Shown here piece by piece: positions 45,284 to 55,063 of a stretch of DNA of 64,000 bases (position 1 is its first letter; each line of letters begins with the position of its first letter). Source of the DNA: Neptunomonas sp. (GTDB taxonomy: Bacteria > Pseudomonadota > Gammaproteobacteria > Pseudomonadales > Balneatricaceae); contig NZ_JADGEV010000015.1 in the NCBI RefSeq assembly GCF_016744175.1, forward strand, positions 1 through 64,000, written 5' to 3'. The notes beneath the pieces were generated by a model. The model was not told the origin of the DNA, did no database searches, and worked only from the letters and a program-made list of their open reading frames with translations. A program made the position numbers and the translations under genes.

Positions 45284-46696
45284 TTAAACTAAGTTGTATA
45301 TAAACACCGTTGCTACAGCCGCTGGTGTTATAAAGCGCAAGACAAACATGAAAACTTTGAAACCTAAACCATTGCTGAGGTCTAATTGGTTTTCGACAGC
45401 TTGTTTATTCATAAACCAACCAACGAATATCGCAATGAATAGGCCGCCTAAAGGCATCATTACGTTTGCAGTGACGTAGTCAAGCAAGTCAAAGATAGTC
45501 TTATTTTCAAACACGGGTATGAAGCTAAGAGGGTAAAAATCAGCCCATTCGTTGAAAGAGAGAATGGTAAATAAACCCAATACCCAAACAGAAATCCCAC
45601 CAATTAATGTACCAGATAATCGGCTAATGCCTTTTTGTTCTTCTAACCATTCTACGACAGGCTCAAGCAGCGAGATGGCAGAGGTTACTGCAGCTACAAC
45701 CAATAGAGCAAAGAATAGTGATCCGAATAGTACGCCACCCGTCATTTGCCCAAAGGCAAGAGGAAGTGTTTGGAAAATTAATCCAGGGCCTGCTCCAGGC
45801 TCAAGACCATTAGCAAATACCAGTGGGAAAATAGCTAGGCCTGCAAGCAATGCGACAGCAGTATCCACTAAAGATACAGCAACAGCGGTTTTAACAATGG
45901 ATACATTCTTTGGTAAATAAGAACCGTATGCCATCATAACACCCATACCAAGGCTCAAAGTAAAGAATGCATGTCCCAGTGCCGTTAAGATGCCTTCAGT
46001 TGTTAGTTTTGAGAAGTCTGGCTGAAATAGAAAGGTAAAGCCTTGTGCAAAATCACCGCTGCTGAGGGCGTAACCGACCATCACCAATAGTAGAACGAAT
46101 AGGATAGGCATCAATATGTTGATGGCTTTTTCCATTCCTGATCGGATTCCACCGGCAACAATGGTGATGACTAGCACCATAAAGACAGAATGCCACAGTA
46201 ATAATGTCCACGGGTCAGAAAGTAACCCGCCAAATAATGCGCCTATGCTATCAGCGTTGCTGTCAGTAAAAGTACCTCCGACAGACTGGCCTACGTAGGA
46301 TAATGCCCATCCACCAATGACGGAATAGAAGGAAAGGATTAAAAAGGACGCTGTAATTCCCATCCAGCCTATCCATGTCCAGCGTGATGATAAACCGTCA
46401 CGCTGAGTAAGCATGCGCAAAGAATTGATAGGGCTGCGTCCACCGCGGCGGCCAATCATAACTTCTGCAATCATGATGGGTATACCGATGAGTGCGATAC
46501 ACAGCAAATATACTAATACAAAGGCACCCCCCCCATTCTCACCTGTGATATAAGGAAACTTCCAGATATTACCTAGCCCTACTGCTGATCCGCTGGCTGC
46601 CAGAATGAAGGCTAGCCGTGAAGACCACATTGGGCCATCTTTACGCGCTTCAGCAACAGAAGCATTTTCCGTATAGGTTTGACTAATTTGAGTCAC
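45284..46696 (-). CDS. Sodium-dependent transporter, NSS/SNF family
   Basis: A 470-residue membrane protein starting at a GTG with GGAGAT 5-6 bp upstream. The N-terminal SRLAFILAASGSAVGLGNIWKFPYITGENGGGAFVLVYL is the NSS family signature, with the unwound helix 1 that binds sodium and substrate. GSLFFALLVVAAVTSAISLLEP marks the helix 8 region. About 11-12 helices are present. The family moves amino acids or biogenic amines with sodium. It ends an operon with an amino acid dehydrogenase and an arylpyruvate-type ferredoxin oxidoreductase, so an aromatic or branched amino acid is the likely cargo. Confidence 0.92.
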   Translation of the reverse strand: MTQISQTYTENASVAEARKDGPMWSSRLAFILAASGSAVGLGNIWKFPYITGENGGGAFVLVYLLCIALIGIPIMIAEVMIGRRGGRSPINSLRMLTQRDGLSSRWTWIGWMGITASFLILSFYSVIGGWALSYVGQSVGGTFTDSNADSIGALFGGLLSDPWTLLLWHSVFMVLVITIVAGGIRSGMEKAINILMPILFVLLLVMVGYALSSGDFAQGFTFLFQPDFSKLTTEGILTALGHAFFTLSLGMGVMMAYGSYLPKNVSIVKTAVAVSLVDTAVALLAGLAIFPLVFANGLEPGAGPGLIFQTLPLAFGQMTGGVLFGSLFFALLVVAAVTSAISLLEPVVEWLEEQKGISRLSGTLIGGISVWVLGLFTILSFNEWADFYPLSFIPVFENKTIFDLLDYVTANVMMPLGGLFIAIFVGWFMNKQAVENQLDLSNGLGFKVFMFVLRFITPAAVATVFIYNLV

Positions 46697-46733
46697 TTTT
46701 TATCTCCAATTAATTATTTTTATTGTTCGTTTT

Positions 46734-47798
46734 TTATACCGTTATCTTCTTCAGAAACCTTTCTTCAGCTAATGTGTTAGCAATCATGCCTGTGGGTAGG
46801 TTGTTGGCATCGCTGCGCTGAAATATTTCATCGAGTGTGTCTGCTATGGTTTCTATATGACGAGATACCTTTTCTGGAGTGTGGCCTACTCGATCATAGA
46901 AAATATCAATAATGCCTCCAGCATTAATGGCAAAATCGGGTGCATATAGAATGCCGCGCTCTTTAAGCATCAGGTCATGGTGTGATGCGGCTAACTGATT
47001 ATTAGAGGCTCCTGCAATAACAGAGGCTTTAATGAGTGGGATGCTGTCGTCATTTAAGACGGCGCCTAAAGCGCAGGGTGCGAGTACGTCAACATCTAGA
47101 GTAAGAATCTCGTGAGAAGAAACAGCTTTTGCGCCGAGTTGTGTAACGGCTTTGTCGACATACTCTTGGTGAATATCAGTCACGTATAGAATAGCGCCGG
47201 CTTCTCGAAGATGCTCTGCAAGGCGGTAGCCAACATTGCCCATACCTTGAATTGCTACAGATAAGCCTTTCAGACTGTTTGTGCCTAGTCGGTGCTTGAC
47301 TGCTGCCTTCAACCCAATAAATGTGCCGTAAGCTGTGGCAGGTGAAGGGTCTCCATTAGATGCTTGGCCGTCAATACCCGGTCTTTCAGTAATACCAGCA
47401 ACATATTGAGTGTTGCGGTTCATCACTTTAAGGTCAGAAACACTTGTTCCTGAGTCTTCAGCAGCGATGTAACGGCCACTCATGCTCTCTAGGCAGCGAC
47501 CCATCATTTCAAGCAGTGCTTCTGTCTTGTGTTGGCGTGGATTGCCGATAATGACAGACTTCCCTCCGCCTAGGGCTAGATTTGCTAGTGCGGATTTATA
47601 AGTCATGCCCTTAGACAGGCGCAGGGCGTCCGTCAATGCTTCTGCATCAGAGGCGTAGTTCCACATACGGCAGCCGCCAAGCGCTGGACCCCGGTTGGAG
47701 TTGTGAACAGCAACAATGGCTTTTAGGCCTGTGGCTTCATCGTGAAAAAAGTTAACTTGCTCATGATGGTCAAACTCAATATGGCTAAAAACTGACAT
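46734..47798 (-). CDS. Leu/Phe/Val-type amino acid dehydrogenase
   Basis: A 354-residue enzyme of the Glu/Leu/Phe/Val dehydrogenase family. [10 protein letters not shown] and [19 protein letters not shown] (about residues 62-80) carry the catalytic lysine region. [16 protein letters not shown] and [18 protein letters not shown] follow. The NAD-binding domain begins near [18 protein letters not shown] (about residue 183). It removes the amino group from a hydrophobic amino acid to give the 2-oxoacid. The neighbouring 2-oxoacid ferredoxin oxidoreductase would then act on the product. Family members differ by a few active-site residues; I cannot decide between leucine and phenylalanine. GAGGT precedes the ATG. 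Confidence 0.9.
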   Translation of the reverse strand: MSVFSHIEFDHHEQVNFFHDEATGLKAIVAVHNSNRGPALGGCRMWNYASDAEALTDALRLSKGMTYKSALANLALGGGKSVIIGNPRQHKTEALLEMMGRCLESMSGRYIAAEDSGTSVSDLKVMNRNTQYVAGITERPGIDGQASNGDPSPATAYGTFIGLKAAVKHRLGTNSLKGLSVAIQGMGNVGYRLAEHLREAGAILYVTDIHQEYVDKAVTQLGAKAVSSHEILTLDVDVLAPCALGAVLNDDSIPLIKASVIAGASNNQLAASHHDLMLKERGILYAPDFAINAGGIIDIFYDRVGHTPEKVSRHIETIADTLDEIFQRSDANNLPTGMIANTLAEERFLKKITV

Positions 47799-47829
47799 GT
47801 ATACCTCGTATCCTTAACTATTTTCTGTA

Positions 47830-50800
47830 TTAAGCTTGTGCGCTGATTAAGTCGCTGCTAATGGTTTGATCTTCAACCAATGAGATATGCAGTGCCTGAC
47901 GCTTATCCTTAGCCTTGAGGTAGTTTTCCTCTTTAACAGGGCCATATCCGCGAATCATGCCTGGAATGTCAGCTAGCTGTTGGGCTGCACTGTAGTTAAA
48001 GTTACGCCCATCATTTGCATTCATTGCTTTTTCTATTAAGTCCATATCGGCTTCATAGTCACGGATGATTTGCTTTTCTAAGCGGCGATCTTCACTCCAT
48101 GCAAAAATATCTAGCGGTGTTCCCCGTAGGTTTTTCATTCGGGCAAGTAAGCGGAACACTGGCAATATTTTTTGACTAAAAACACGTTTCCGCGGGCGGC
48201 CTGTGTGTTTGTCTTTACGAGCGATTAGTGGTGGAGCAAGATTGAATTCGAGTTCGAACTCTCCTTCGAACTGTTCTTCTAACTGTTGACGGAATGTTTC
48301 TGAGGTTAGTTGTCGAGCAACTTCATATTCATCTTTGTAAGACAATACTTTACTGTAATTTTCAGCAATGGCGCGGCTGATGTGAGTTTTGTTTGTTTGC
48401 TCTTTTTCTGTTCGGCTAAATTGTGAAAGGCGCTTATGGTAACGTTGCGCAAGTGCTTCACTCTGGTATTCAGTTAGATGCGCTAGTTCTTGCTCTATTT
48501 GTTCTTCCAAAGAAGGCAGCATGCGGACCATTTGTACAGCGGGCGCAGGCTTAACTACTTGGACAACATTATCCAAATCATGCGCAGCGCAGCGGCCCCA
48601 CAAAAATGCTTTGAGGTTGGTGTCAACAGATGCTCCGTTAAGTTTGATAGCCTGCTCGATAGACTCGCGACTCAAAGGCAGGAGTCCTTTTTGGCATGCA
48701 TAACCGATCGTGAATAGGTTAACAGCCATTCCATCGCCCATTAGATCTGTAGCAAGCTGAGTTGCATCAAAGCAGAAAGTGCCTTCTGGGCGTGCTGTTG
48801 CTTCAATAACGGCTTGCATTTCTTTATTAGGAACTTTTAGATCTGGATCACGTGTAAATGCTGCGGGCATTGTGTCGTGATTATTAATAATAGCGAAACT
48901 ACGTTTACCATCGAGCTTACCGAGTGCTTCTTCACTTGCGCCGACCATGAGGTCAAAACCTATCAACAGGTCGGTTTCACCTGCAGGGATACGTACAGTA
49001 TGAAGTTGCTCTTGGGTAGGTGCGATTCGAATATGGCTCATAACGGCACCAAACTTCTGTGCTAGTCCAATCTGATCAAGTACACCGACTCCTTTCTCTT
49101 CTAAGTGTGCAGCCATGCCCAGTAATGCGCTGACTGTTACAACACCAGTACCACCCACGCCTGTGAGGAGAATGTTATAAGGCTTATCAATCGCTGCTGA
49201 TACGGGTTCTGGCAGGTTTGTAGCAGGAGGTGTAGCATTTAAGCCGGCCGCTTTCCGCAATGTCCCGCCTTTAACGGTAACAAAGCTTGGGCAAAAACCT
49301 CGTATACAACTGAAGTCTTTATTGCATGATGACTGATCTATCTGGCGCTTACGTCCGCGCTCTGTTTGTTTAGGTAGTATTGATAAGCAGTTTGACTGTT
49401 CACCACAATCACCACAGCCTTCGCATACTGCGCTGTTTACAACAACACGTTTTTCAGGGTCGGGCATTTGACCACGTTTACGGCGGCGACGTTTTTCAGC
49501 AGCACAAGTTTGATCATATATTAATGCTGTGCAGCCCTCAGTTTCGCGAAACTCTCGTTGAACGGCATCTAAGTCATCACGATGGTGAAAAGTAACACCA
49601 TCAGCGAAGTCTGCTCGGCTTGGGTATTTGTAAGGCTCATCACTGACGATAGCTAGGCGTCGTATGCCTTCACCAAACAGCTGATGAGTGATTTGTTGGA
49701 CGGTCAATTGACCATCTACGGGTTGACCGCCTGTCATAGCAACCGCATCGTTATAGAGGATTTTATAAGTAATATTTACGCCGGAAGCTATCGATGCCCT
49801 AATGGCTAAGAGTCCGGAGTGAAAATATGTTCCATCACCAAGGTTTTGGAAAACATGTTTGTTATTAGTGAAGGGAGCCTGACCAATCCAAGTAGCACCT
49901 TCGCCACCCATTTGCGTAAATGTTTCTGTTCCGCGATCCATCCAAGTAGCCATGTAATGGCAACCTATACCGCCTAAAGCTTTACTGCCTTCCGGTACAC
50001 GAGTGGAAGTGTTGTGTGGACAGCCTGAACAAAAATGAGGTGTTCGTTCTACGAGTGATCGGGGCTGTGCAAGCTCTGCTTCTTTAGCGCATAAAAATGC
50101 TAAGCGTGATGCTATCTGTTCGCTTTGATAGAAGGGCGCAATGCGTGAAGCGATAGCTCTGGCGATCATTGCTGGAGTAAGCTCTCCAAGGGTTGTCAGC
50201 AGTTCTTGGCCATTCTCATCGCGTTTACCAACAATTCTAGGACGAGCATCATCCTGCCAGCTGTAAAGATAGTCTTTGATTTGATCTTCAATAATACCGC
50301 GTTTTTCTTCAACCAACAGTAGTTCAGGAGTCTCTTTGGCGAACTCTCGAATACCCACAGGTTCTAGTGGCCAAACCATGCCTACTTTGTAAAGTTTGAT
50401 GCCTAGTTCGCTAGCTTTTTCATGAGTGATGCCTAAGTCGTCCAATGCTTGGAGTACATCCATGTAGGATTTGCCTGTTGTGACAATACCTAAGCGTGGA
50501 GCGGGGCTATCAATGACTGTTTTATCTAGATTGTTTGCACGACAAAATGCTTCTGCAGCTTTCAGTTTGTATGTATGCAAGCGGGCTTCTTGTTGCATTG
50601 GCTTATCAGGCCAGCGAGCATTAATTCCTTCTGAGGGTAATTCAAAATCGGTAGGGATTTCTATCTTTATACGTTCTAAATCAAGATCCGCAGATACAGA
50701 GGAGTCTAATAGCTCTGCCAATGTTTTGAAGCCAACCCAGCAACCACTATAACGAGACATAGCCCAGCCATAGAGACCGAAATCGAGCATTTCTTGAATG

Positions 50801-51318
50801 CCTGAGGGGTAAAGTACCGGGATCATTGCATCCACAAAAGCGTAGTCGCTTTGATGGGGGAGAGTAGATGATTTGCAGGCATGGTCATCACCAGCGACAG
50901 CGAGAACACCACCAAATTCAGATGTGCCAAATGCGTTAGCATGTTTCAATACATCACCTGTGCGATCTACACCAGGCCCTTTGCCGTACCATAAACCAAA
51001 GACGCCATCATATTTTGCGCCCTCAAATACATTGACTTGTTGTGACCCCCAAACCGATGTGGCACCTAAGTCTTCATTAATACCGGGTTGGAAAAAGATA
51101 TTATGGGTCGCTAGGTATTTCTTGGCTTGCCAAAGAGTTTTATCGAAGCCTCCTAGAGGGGAGCCGCGATAGCCAGAGATAAAACCAGCGGTGTTATGCC
51201 CCTGCTGCTTGTCGCGTTGTGCTTGCAGCATTGGCAGGCGCGCTAACGCTTGGCTTCCTGTTAGGTATACGCGTCCTGAATCTAATTCCCACTTATCATT
51301 GAGTGTCACATCTTTCAT
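47830..51318 (-). CDS. Fused indolepyruvate ferredoxin oxidoreductase family protein
   Basis: The ATG at 51318 has GGGAG 8 bp before it and starts MKDVTLNDKWELDSGRVYLTG; the product is 1162 residues. The alpha-like part has FISGYRGSPLGGFD near residue 47. The thiamine diphosphate domain has CSGCPHNTSTRVPEGSKALGG, GGIGCHYMATWMDRG and QNLGDGTYFHSGLLAIRAS. A cysteine cluster lies at about 630-690 (CEGCGDCGEQSNC, CNKDFSCIRGFCPS). The gamma-like part starts near ILLTGVGGTGVVTVSALLG. Such fused proteins convert aryl or branched 2-oxoacids to acyl-CoA with ferredoxin. It is the first gene of a minus-strand operon with the dehydrogenase and transporter. Confidence 0.92.
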   Translation of the reverse strand: MKDVTLNDKWELDSGRVYLTGSQALARLPMLQAQRDKQQGHNTAGFISGYRGSPLGGFDKTLWQAKKYLATHNIFFQPGINEDLGATSVWGSQQVNVFEGAKYDGVFGLWYGKGPGVDRTGDVLKHANAFGTSEFGGVLAVAGDDHACKSSTLPHQSDYAFVDAMIPVLYPSGIQEMLDFGLYGWAMSRYSGCWVGFKTLAELLDSSVSADLDLERIKIEIPTDFELPSEGINARWPDKPMQQEARLHTYKLKAAEAFCRANNLDKTVIDSPAPRLGIVTTGKSYMDVLQALDDLGITHEKASELGIKLYKVGMVWPLEPVGIREFAKETPELLLVEEKRGIIEDQIKDYLYSWQDDARPRIVGKRDENGQELLTTLGELTPAMIARAIASRIAPFYQSEQIASRLAFLCAKEAELAQPRSLVERTPHFCSGCPHNTSTRVPEGSKALGGIGCHYMATWMDRGTETFTQMGGEGATWIGQAPFTNNKHVFQNLGDGTYFHSGLLAIRASIASGVNITYKILYNDAVAMTGGQPVDGQLTVQQITHQLFGEGIRRLAIVSDEPYKYPSRADFADGVTFHHRDDLDAVQREFRETEGCTALIYDQTCAAEKRRRRKRGQMPDPEKRVVVNSAVCEGCGDCGEQSNCLSILPKQTERGRKRQIDQSSCNKDFSCIRGFCPSFVTVKGGTLRKAAGLNATPPATNLPEPVSAAIDKPYNILLTGVGGTGVVTVSALLGMAAHLEEKGVGVLDQIGLAQKFGAVMSHIRIAPTQEQLHTVRIPAGETDLLIGFDLMVGASEEALGKLDGKRSFAIINNHDTMPAAFTRDPDLKVPNKEMQAVIEATARPEGTFCFDATQLATDLMGDGMAVNLFTIGYACQKGLLPLSRESIEQAIKLNGASVDTNLKAFLWGRCAAHDLDNVVQVVKPAPAVQMVRMLPSLEEQIEQELAHLTEYQSEALAQRYHKRLSQFSRTEKEQTNKTHISRAIAENYSKVLSYKDEYEVARQLTSETFRQQLEEQFEGEFELEFNLAPPLIARKDKHTGRPRKRVFSQKILPVFRLLARMKNLRGTPLDIFAWSEDRRLEKQIIRDYEADMDLIEKAMNANDGRNFNYSAAQQLADIPGMIRGYGPVKEENYLKAKDKRQALHISLVEDQTISSDLISAQA

Positions 51319-51863
51319 GGGTGTACTCCCGTTCATATACGGAAACATCACGCATCAATTCGTATTTCACAGTCGCATGAGGTCTTGCTTAAAAAGAAGC
51401 AAGGTGGGCAACTTGAATTAACGTCTGAATTGATAGGTGATGTTTCCTTGGACTCGTTAGAGATCCAAATCAAAAAAAGAAACGATCAAAAGCCGAAGGC
51501 CATCAGACGTTAAGAAATAGGTGTTTGGTTCGATATGTGTTTAGAAATCGTTATCAAGCACGAATCAAGTAATAGGGCTTGATATGGTTTGGCTGATAAA
51601 GTTTTGAAGAGTACTGTGCAGCAGCTAGCAGTATGGTGCGGTTTAATTGTCATTTTAATACCTCAAACAAATACTGGATCTCAGTACTGTTCCACTTTTT
51701 GTTATTTTTATCCGGCCTGTAGGCTGGTTTATATTCGCTGCTCTTATGAAGCATTGGTGCAAAGATAGGTGATCTTTTAATCAAGGTCAATAGTTAGGAT
51801 TACGTTTACGTAAACTTAGTAATTAGGAAGTGTCGCGAGGTAATAGAAAGGTGGATAATATGG
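51319..51863 (-). promoter_or_regulatory. Long leader/control region of the amino acid catabolic operon
   Basis: A 545-bp gene-free region. It contains the perfect palindrome GTTTACGTAAAC at 51804-51815, and an 11-bp inverted pair TTAACGTCTGA (51418-51428) and TCAGACGTTAA (51503-51513) separated by 74 bp. It also has a small hairpin CTTGCTT/AAGCAAG at 51384-51403. No TyrR-type box (TGTAAA-N6-TTTACA) was found. Confidence 0.45.
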
Positions 51864-51890
51864 AAAACCCGGCATTTGCCGGGTTTTTAT
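51864..51890. terminator. Rho-independent terminator of the helicase gene
   Basis: AACCCGGC and GCCGGGTT form a strong stem with an ATTT loop and T-runs on both sides (TTTTTATT on plus, TTTTCC on minus). It starts 6 bp after the minus-strand stop at 51896. Confidence 0.85.
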
Positions 51891-51895
51891 TCTTT

Positions 51896-53161
51896 CTATG
51901 TTCTATTCGTTGTGGGTTTGTGTCCTCTCGCGTTTTCTCCAGAGCGTTGTCCATCTCTGTGGCCTGGTTTAGGCTTCTTTGACCGCTTAGGGTGTGCGGG
52001 GCGTTGCAAGCGAGATTGAGGTAAATCATTGACGGGTTTGAAGCCGGGAATCTCTTTACGCTCAAGAAGTGCACCTGTGAGGCGCTCAATAGCCGCTAGT
52101 AGCTTAAATTCATCAGCGCAGACCAGCGAAATGGCTTGGCCGGTGGCGCCAGCACGGCCCGTGCGTCCGATACGGTGGACATAATCTTCGGCAACGTTGG
52201 GTAGATCGTAGTTCACTACCTGTGGTAATTGGTCAATATCTAGCCCGCGAGCTGCGATATCAGTGGCTACTAAGACTTGAATAGAATTACTTTTAAAGTC
52301 AGCTAAAGCTCGGGTGCGAGCGCCTTGGCTTTTGTTGCCATGAATGGCTGCAGATTTTATTTTTGCAGCTTCCAGTTGCTTTGTTAACTTATTGGCGCCA
52401 TGTTTTGTTTTGGTGAAGACTAACACTTGACTCCATTGATGTTCTTTAATGAGCTGTGTAAGTAAAGCGGCCTTTCTGTTTTTATCAACGGGGGAAACCC
52501 ATTGCTCTACAGTCGGTGCCGTCGTGTTACGTGGGCTGACTGAAATTTCAACGGGGTTGTTAACTAAGCCTTTTGCCAGACTGCGGATCTCATCGGAGAA
52601 GGTGGCTGAAAACATTAAGTTTTGGCGCTTCTTCGGTAGCAGAGCAATGATTTTGCGAATGTCATTGATGAAACCCATATCCAACATACGGTCGGCTTCA
52701 TCAAGAATTAGTACTTCTAGTTGGTCAAATTTAACGGCTTTCTGGTTATACAGATCCATTAGACGGCCAGGGGTAGCAACGAGTATATCGACCCCTTTAC
52801 GCAGCCTCATCATTTGCGGATTAATTTTAACACCACCAAAAACTACAGTGGAGTGTAGTGGTAAGTTTTTACCATACATTTCAACACTTTCGCTTACTTG
52901 GGCTGCAAGCTCTCTTGTAGGTGTTAGTACCAGTGCTCTTACTTGATTTGAGCGTGGGCGATTGCCTTTGGATAGTAGCTCCAGTAAAGGGAGTGTAAAG
53001 CCTGCGGTTTTACCTGTACCTGTTTGCGCGGCGGCCATGACATCTTTGCCTTCAAGTACTGCAGGTATTGCTTGGGCTTGGATGGGAGATGGGGTGGAAT
53101 AGCCTTTTTCAGCAACAGCGTCGAGTAAAGGTGCGGACAGACCCAGGGAGGCAAAGCTCAT
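51896..53161 (-). CDS. DEAD-box ATP-dependent RNA helicase, RhlE-like
   Basis: A 421-residue helicase. The motifs in order are the Q motif ([13 protein letters not shown]), Walker [29 protein letters not shown] in [17 protein letters not shown], then [17 protein letters not shown] and [10 protein letters not shown]. The C-terminal 50 residues are basic and low complexity ([18 protein letters not shown]), as expected for an RNA-binding tail. RhlE proteins act in ribosome assembly and mRNA turnover. AAGAGAT precedes the ATG. It is monocistronic with a strong terminator. Confidence 0.93.
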   Translation of the reverse strand: MSFASLGLSAPLLDAVAEKGYSTPSPIQAQAIPAVLEGKDVMAAAQTGTGKTAGFTLPLLELLSKGNRPRSNQVRALVLTPTRELAAQVSESVEMYGKNLPLHSTVVFGGVKINPQMMRLRKGVDILVATPGRLMDLYNQKAVKFDQLEVLILDEADRMLDMGFINDIRKIIALLPKKRQNLMFSATFSDEIRSLAKGLVNNPVEISVSPRNTTAPTVEQWVSPVDKNRKAALLTQLIKEHQWSQVLVFTKTKHGANKLTKQLEAAKIKSAAIHGNKSQGARTRALADFKSNSIQVLVATDIAARGLDIDQLPQVVNYDLPNVAEDYVHRIGRTGRAGATGQAISLVCADEFKLLAAIERLTGALLERKEIPGFKPVNDLPQSRLQRPAHPKRSKKPKPGHRDGQRSGENARGHKPTTNRT

Positions 53162-53420
53162 AGATTATCTCTTATTGGTGTTTTACAGATTATTTTACAG
53201 GTTGCTTCCGCCTTCAAAAGCGGTGCTGAAGCTTACAGGATCTAGGGCTGGAGCGCTATTTAAATCCGAGCTAAGCCAAGCCCCGAGTAAATGTGGTTCT
53301 AGTTATTGCTAGGGCTTTAATCAGTCAAGCTCAACAATAAGGACGCCAGCCGGTCCATGCGGTAAAATCCATTACAGGAAGTGACGGTATTATGAGTGGC
53401 TAAATCAATTGAGCTATCTG

Positions 53421-54869
53421 CTAGTTTATCTTTAAGCTACCCGCTGCAGGTAATTGATTCGCTGTTAATCCGATATCACTCCGGCTGCGATAAAAACGAT
53501 TCTGATCGGTCATGTCTGGCACACGTCTCTCCGGATCAAAACTGAACTGCCCCGTAGGTTCTATAAAAATATTCCCAAAGACCCTGACTGAATCTACAGA
53601 AGCGCGCCATGTAAATAGCTGTGTAGGTCCAGATTTTGCTGAACGCTCATCGGGGGATCGGTCACGGTCAATAACAATCAAGTTGCCAGTTAATGACACC
53701 TTAGAAGGTTGAACTGAGCCGCCACATGCCTTGATTTCTGTGCCAACACTAATAAGGTCAATATTGTCGGTATTTGCGCCATGCTGCAGCACGCTGTCTT
53801 TAATTTCTAGCTTTCCGCCACAAGGAAAGTCGATTGTACGGGAGTGATAACCATCCAAACCGGCTATAACACTTCCTTCTATCAAAGTATCTACCGCACG
53901 GCTTTTGAAGATATGCCCATCACCAAATGATCGGCGTATTATTGAATTACGAATAATGACCCGGTCAATGGAGCCCGCATAAAAACCATGGCCCAATGTC
54001 GATGATTTATCTTTCCAGCCAGTATTTTCGATGAGGCTGTCTTCTAAAGTTAGCTCGCCTCCGCGATTATCCGTAAGAATCCCAATAACAGTACGATCAA
54101 TATGAGCGCGCTTGAGAACCAAGTTGAAATCCCGTCCTTCAGCTTTTACACCTGCGCAGTTACCCCGTTGGCAATTTGCTTTCTCACCTTCGCCATGAAA
54201 ATCCTCAATCACCACACGGCAGTGATTGCAGGAAATGTTGATAATTGCCTTGGAATTAGCGATGCCTCTGAGAGAAACCCCTTTTAATCCTACTGTTAGT
54301 GATTTGTTGACAAATAAGCCTTGAGGATAAGTACCTGGCGGGATAGTTACTTTACTACCCAGCTTTGCATTATTGACCAATTTTTGAGCATTATGCTTTG
54401 AATACTCTATATGCTTGGGCTTATTCATATGTTTATAGGTCCAAGCTCCTGCTTCATGGGTAGGTAGGCCAATAAAAAGTTCTTCCTTCTTCAGATAGTC
54501 CCATTTGCCTAGGTTTAAATCGAATCCTAAACCCTCGTTGCTCCTATCATCAGTATGGCGCCTCCCCATAAAATAAAATTTGTACCCAGCTAAATCAAAG
54601 ACAGCACTGTTCCATGATTGTAGAACCGATCGCGGTCTAATCATTATATGAGTTTTACTTTCAATTTTTTTTGCCAGAACTGCAGATATGAAAGAGTGCT
54701 GCTGGTTGGAACTAATGTTACACCAGTCGACAAAGTGAGATTCTAGCTTTTTAGAGCGCTCATTCAGATTTTCGTCCTTTACTGTAGGATAGAGCTCCGC
54801 GGAAAAACCGAGAGCCCAAGCTGTCTTTACAATCGATAATAATATAGCCACTAGAGATATAAAACGCAT
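53421..54869 (-). CDS. Secreted right-handed beta-helix protein
   Basis: The internal ATG at 54869 has GGAG 7 bp upstream and starts a signal peptide (MRFISLVAILLSIVKTAWA), giving 482 residues. From about residue 160 onward the sequence has repeating short strands and turns typical of a right-handed parallel beta-helix (VTIPPGTYPQGLFVNKSLTVG, VIIRNSIIRRSFGDGHIFKS, AVDTLIEGSVIAGLDGYHS). The N-terminal 150 residues are a separate domain with FYFMGRRHTDDRSNEGLGFD. A cluster of four cysteines occurs in CNHCRVVIEDF and CQRGNC. Such proteins include polysaccharide lyases and epimerases, but I see no definite catalytic site. Function unknown; neighbours give no clue. Confidence 0.75.
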   Translation of the reverse strand: MRFISLVAILLSIVKTAWALGFSAELYPTVKDENLNERSKKLESHFVDWCNISSNQQHSFISAVLAKKIESKTHIMIRPRSVLQSWNSAVFDLAGYKFYFMGRRHTDDRSNEGLGFDLNLGKWDYLKKEELFIGLPTHEAGAWTYKHMNKPKHIEYSKHNAQKLVNNAKLGSKVTIPPGTYPQGLFVNKSLTVGLKGVSLRGIANSKAIINISCNHCRVVIEDFHGEGEKANCQRGNCAGVKAEGRDFNLVLKRAHIDRTVIGILTDNRGGELTLEDSLIENTGWKDKSSTLGHGFYAGSIDRVIIRNSIIRRSFGDGHIFKSRAVDTLIEGSVIAGLDGYHSRTIDFPCGGKLEIKDSVLQHGANTDNIDLISVGTEIKACGGSVQPSKVSLTGNLIVIDRDRSPDERSAKSGPTQLFTWRASVDSVRVFGNIFIEPTGQFSFDPERRVPDMTDQNRFYRSRSDIGLTANQLPAAGSLKIN

Positions 54870-55063
54870 ACCCAGCTCCTGCACGATGCAATAAAATCAA
54901 CGAGTGAGGGCCCCATCGGCCGCCTGATGGGAATGCTGCAAAATTGTCTTTTCGTTTGCTACAGCGGCTTTTTCAGAGTTCAGTCTATCCATAAAACAAT
55001 AAATGCGTCTGCTATGTCATTTCCTAATCATCCAACAGTACCATGTCAATTTCTAATGAAATA

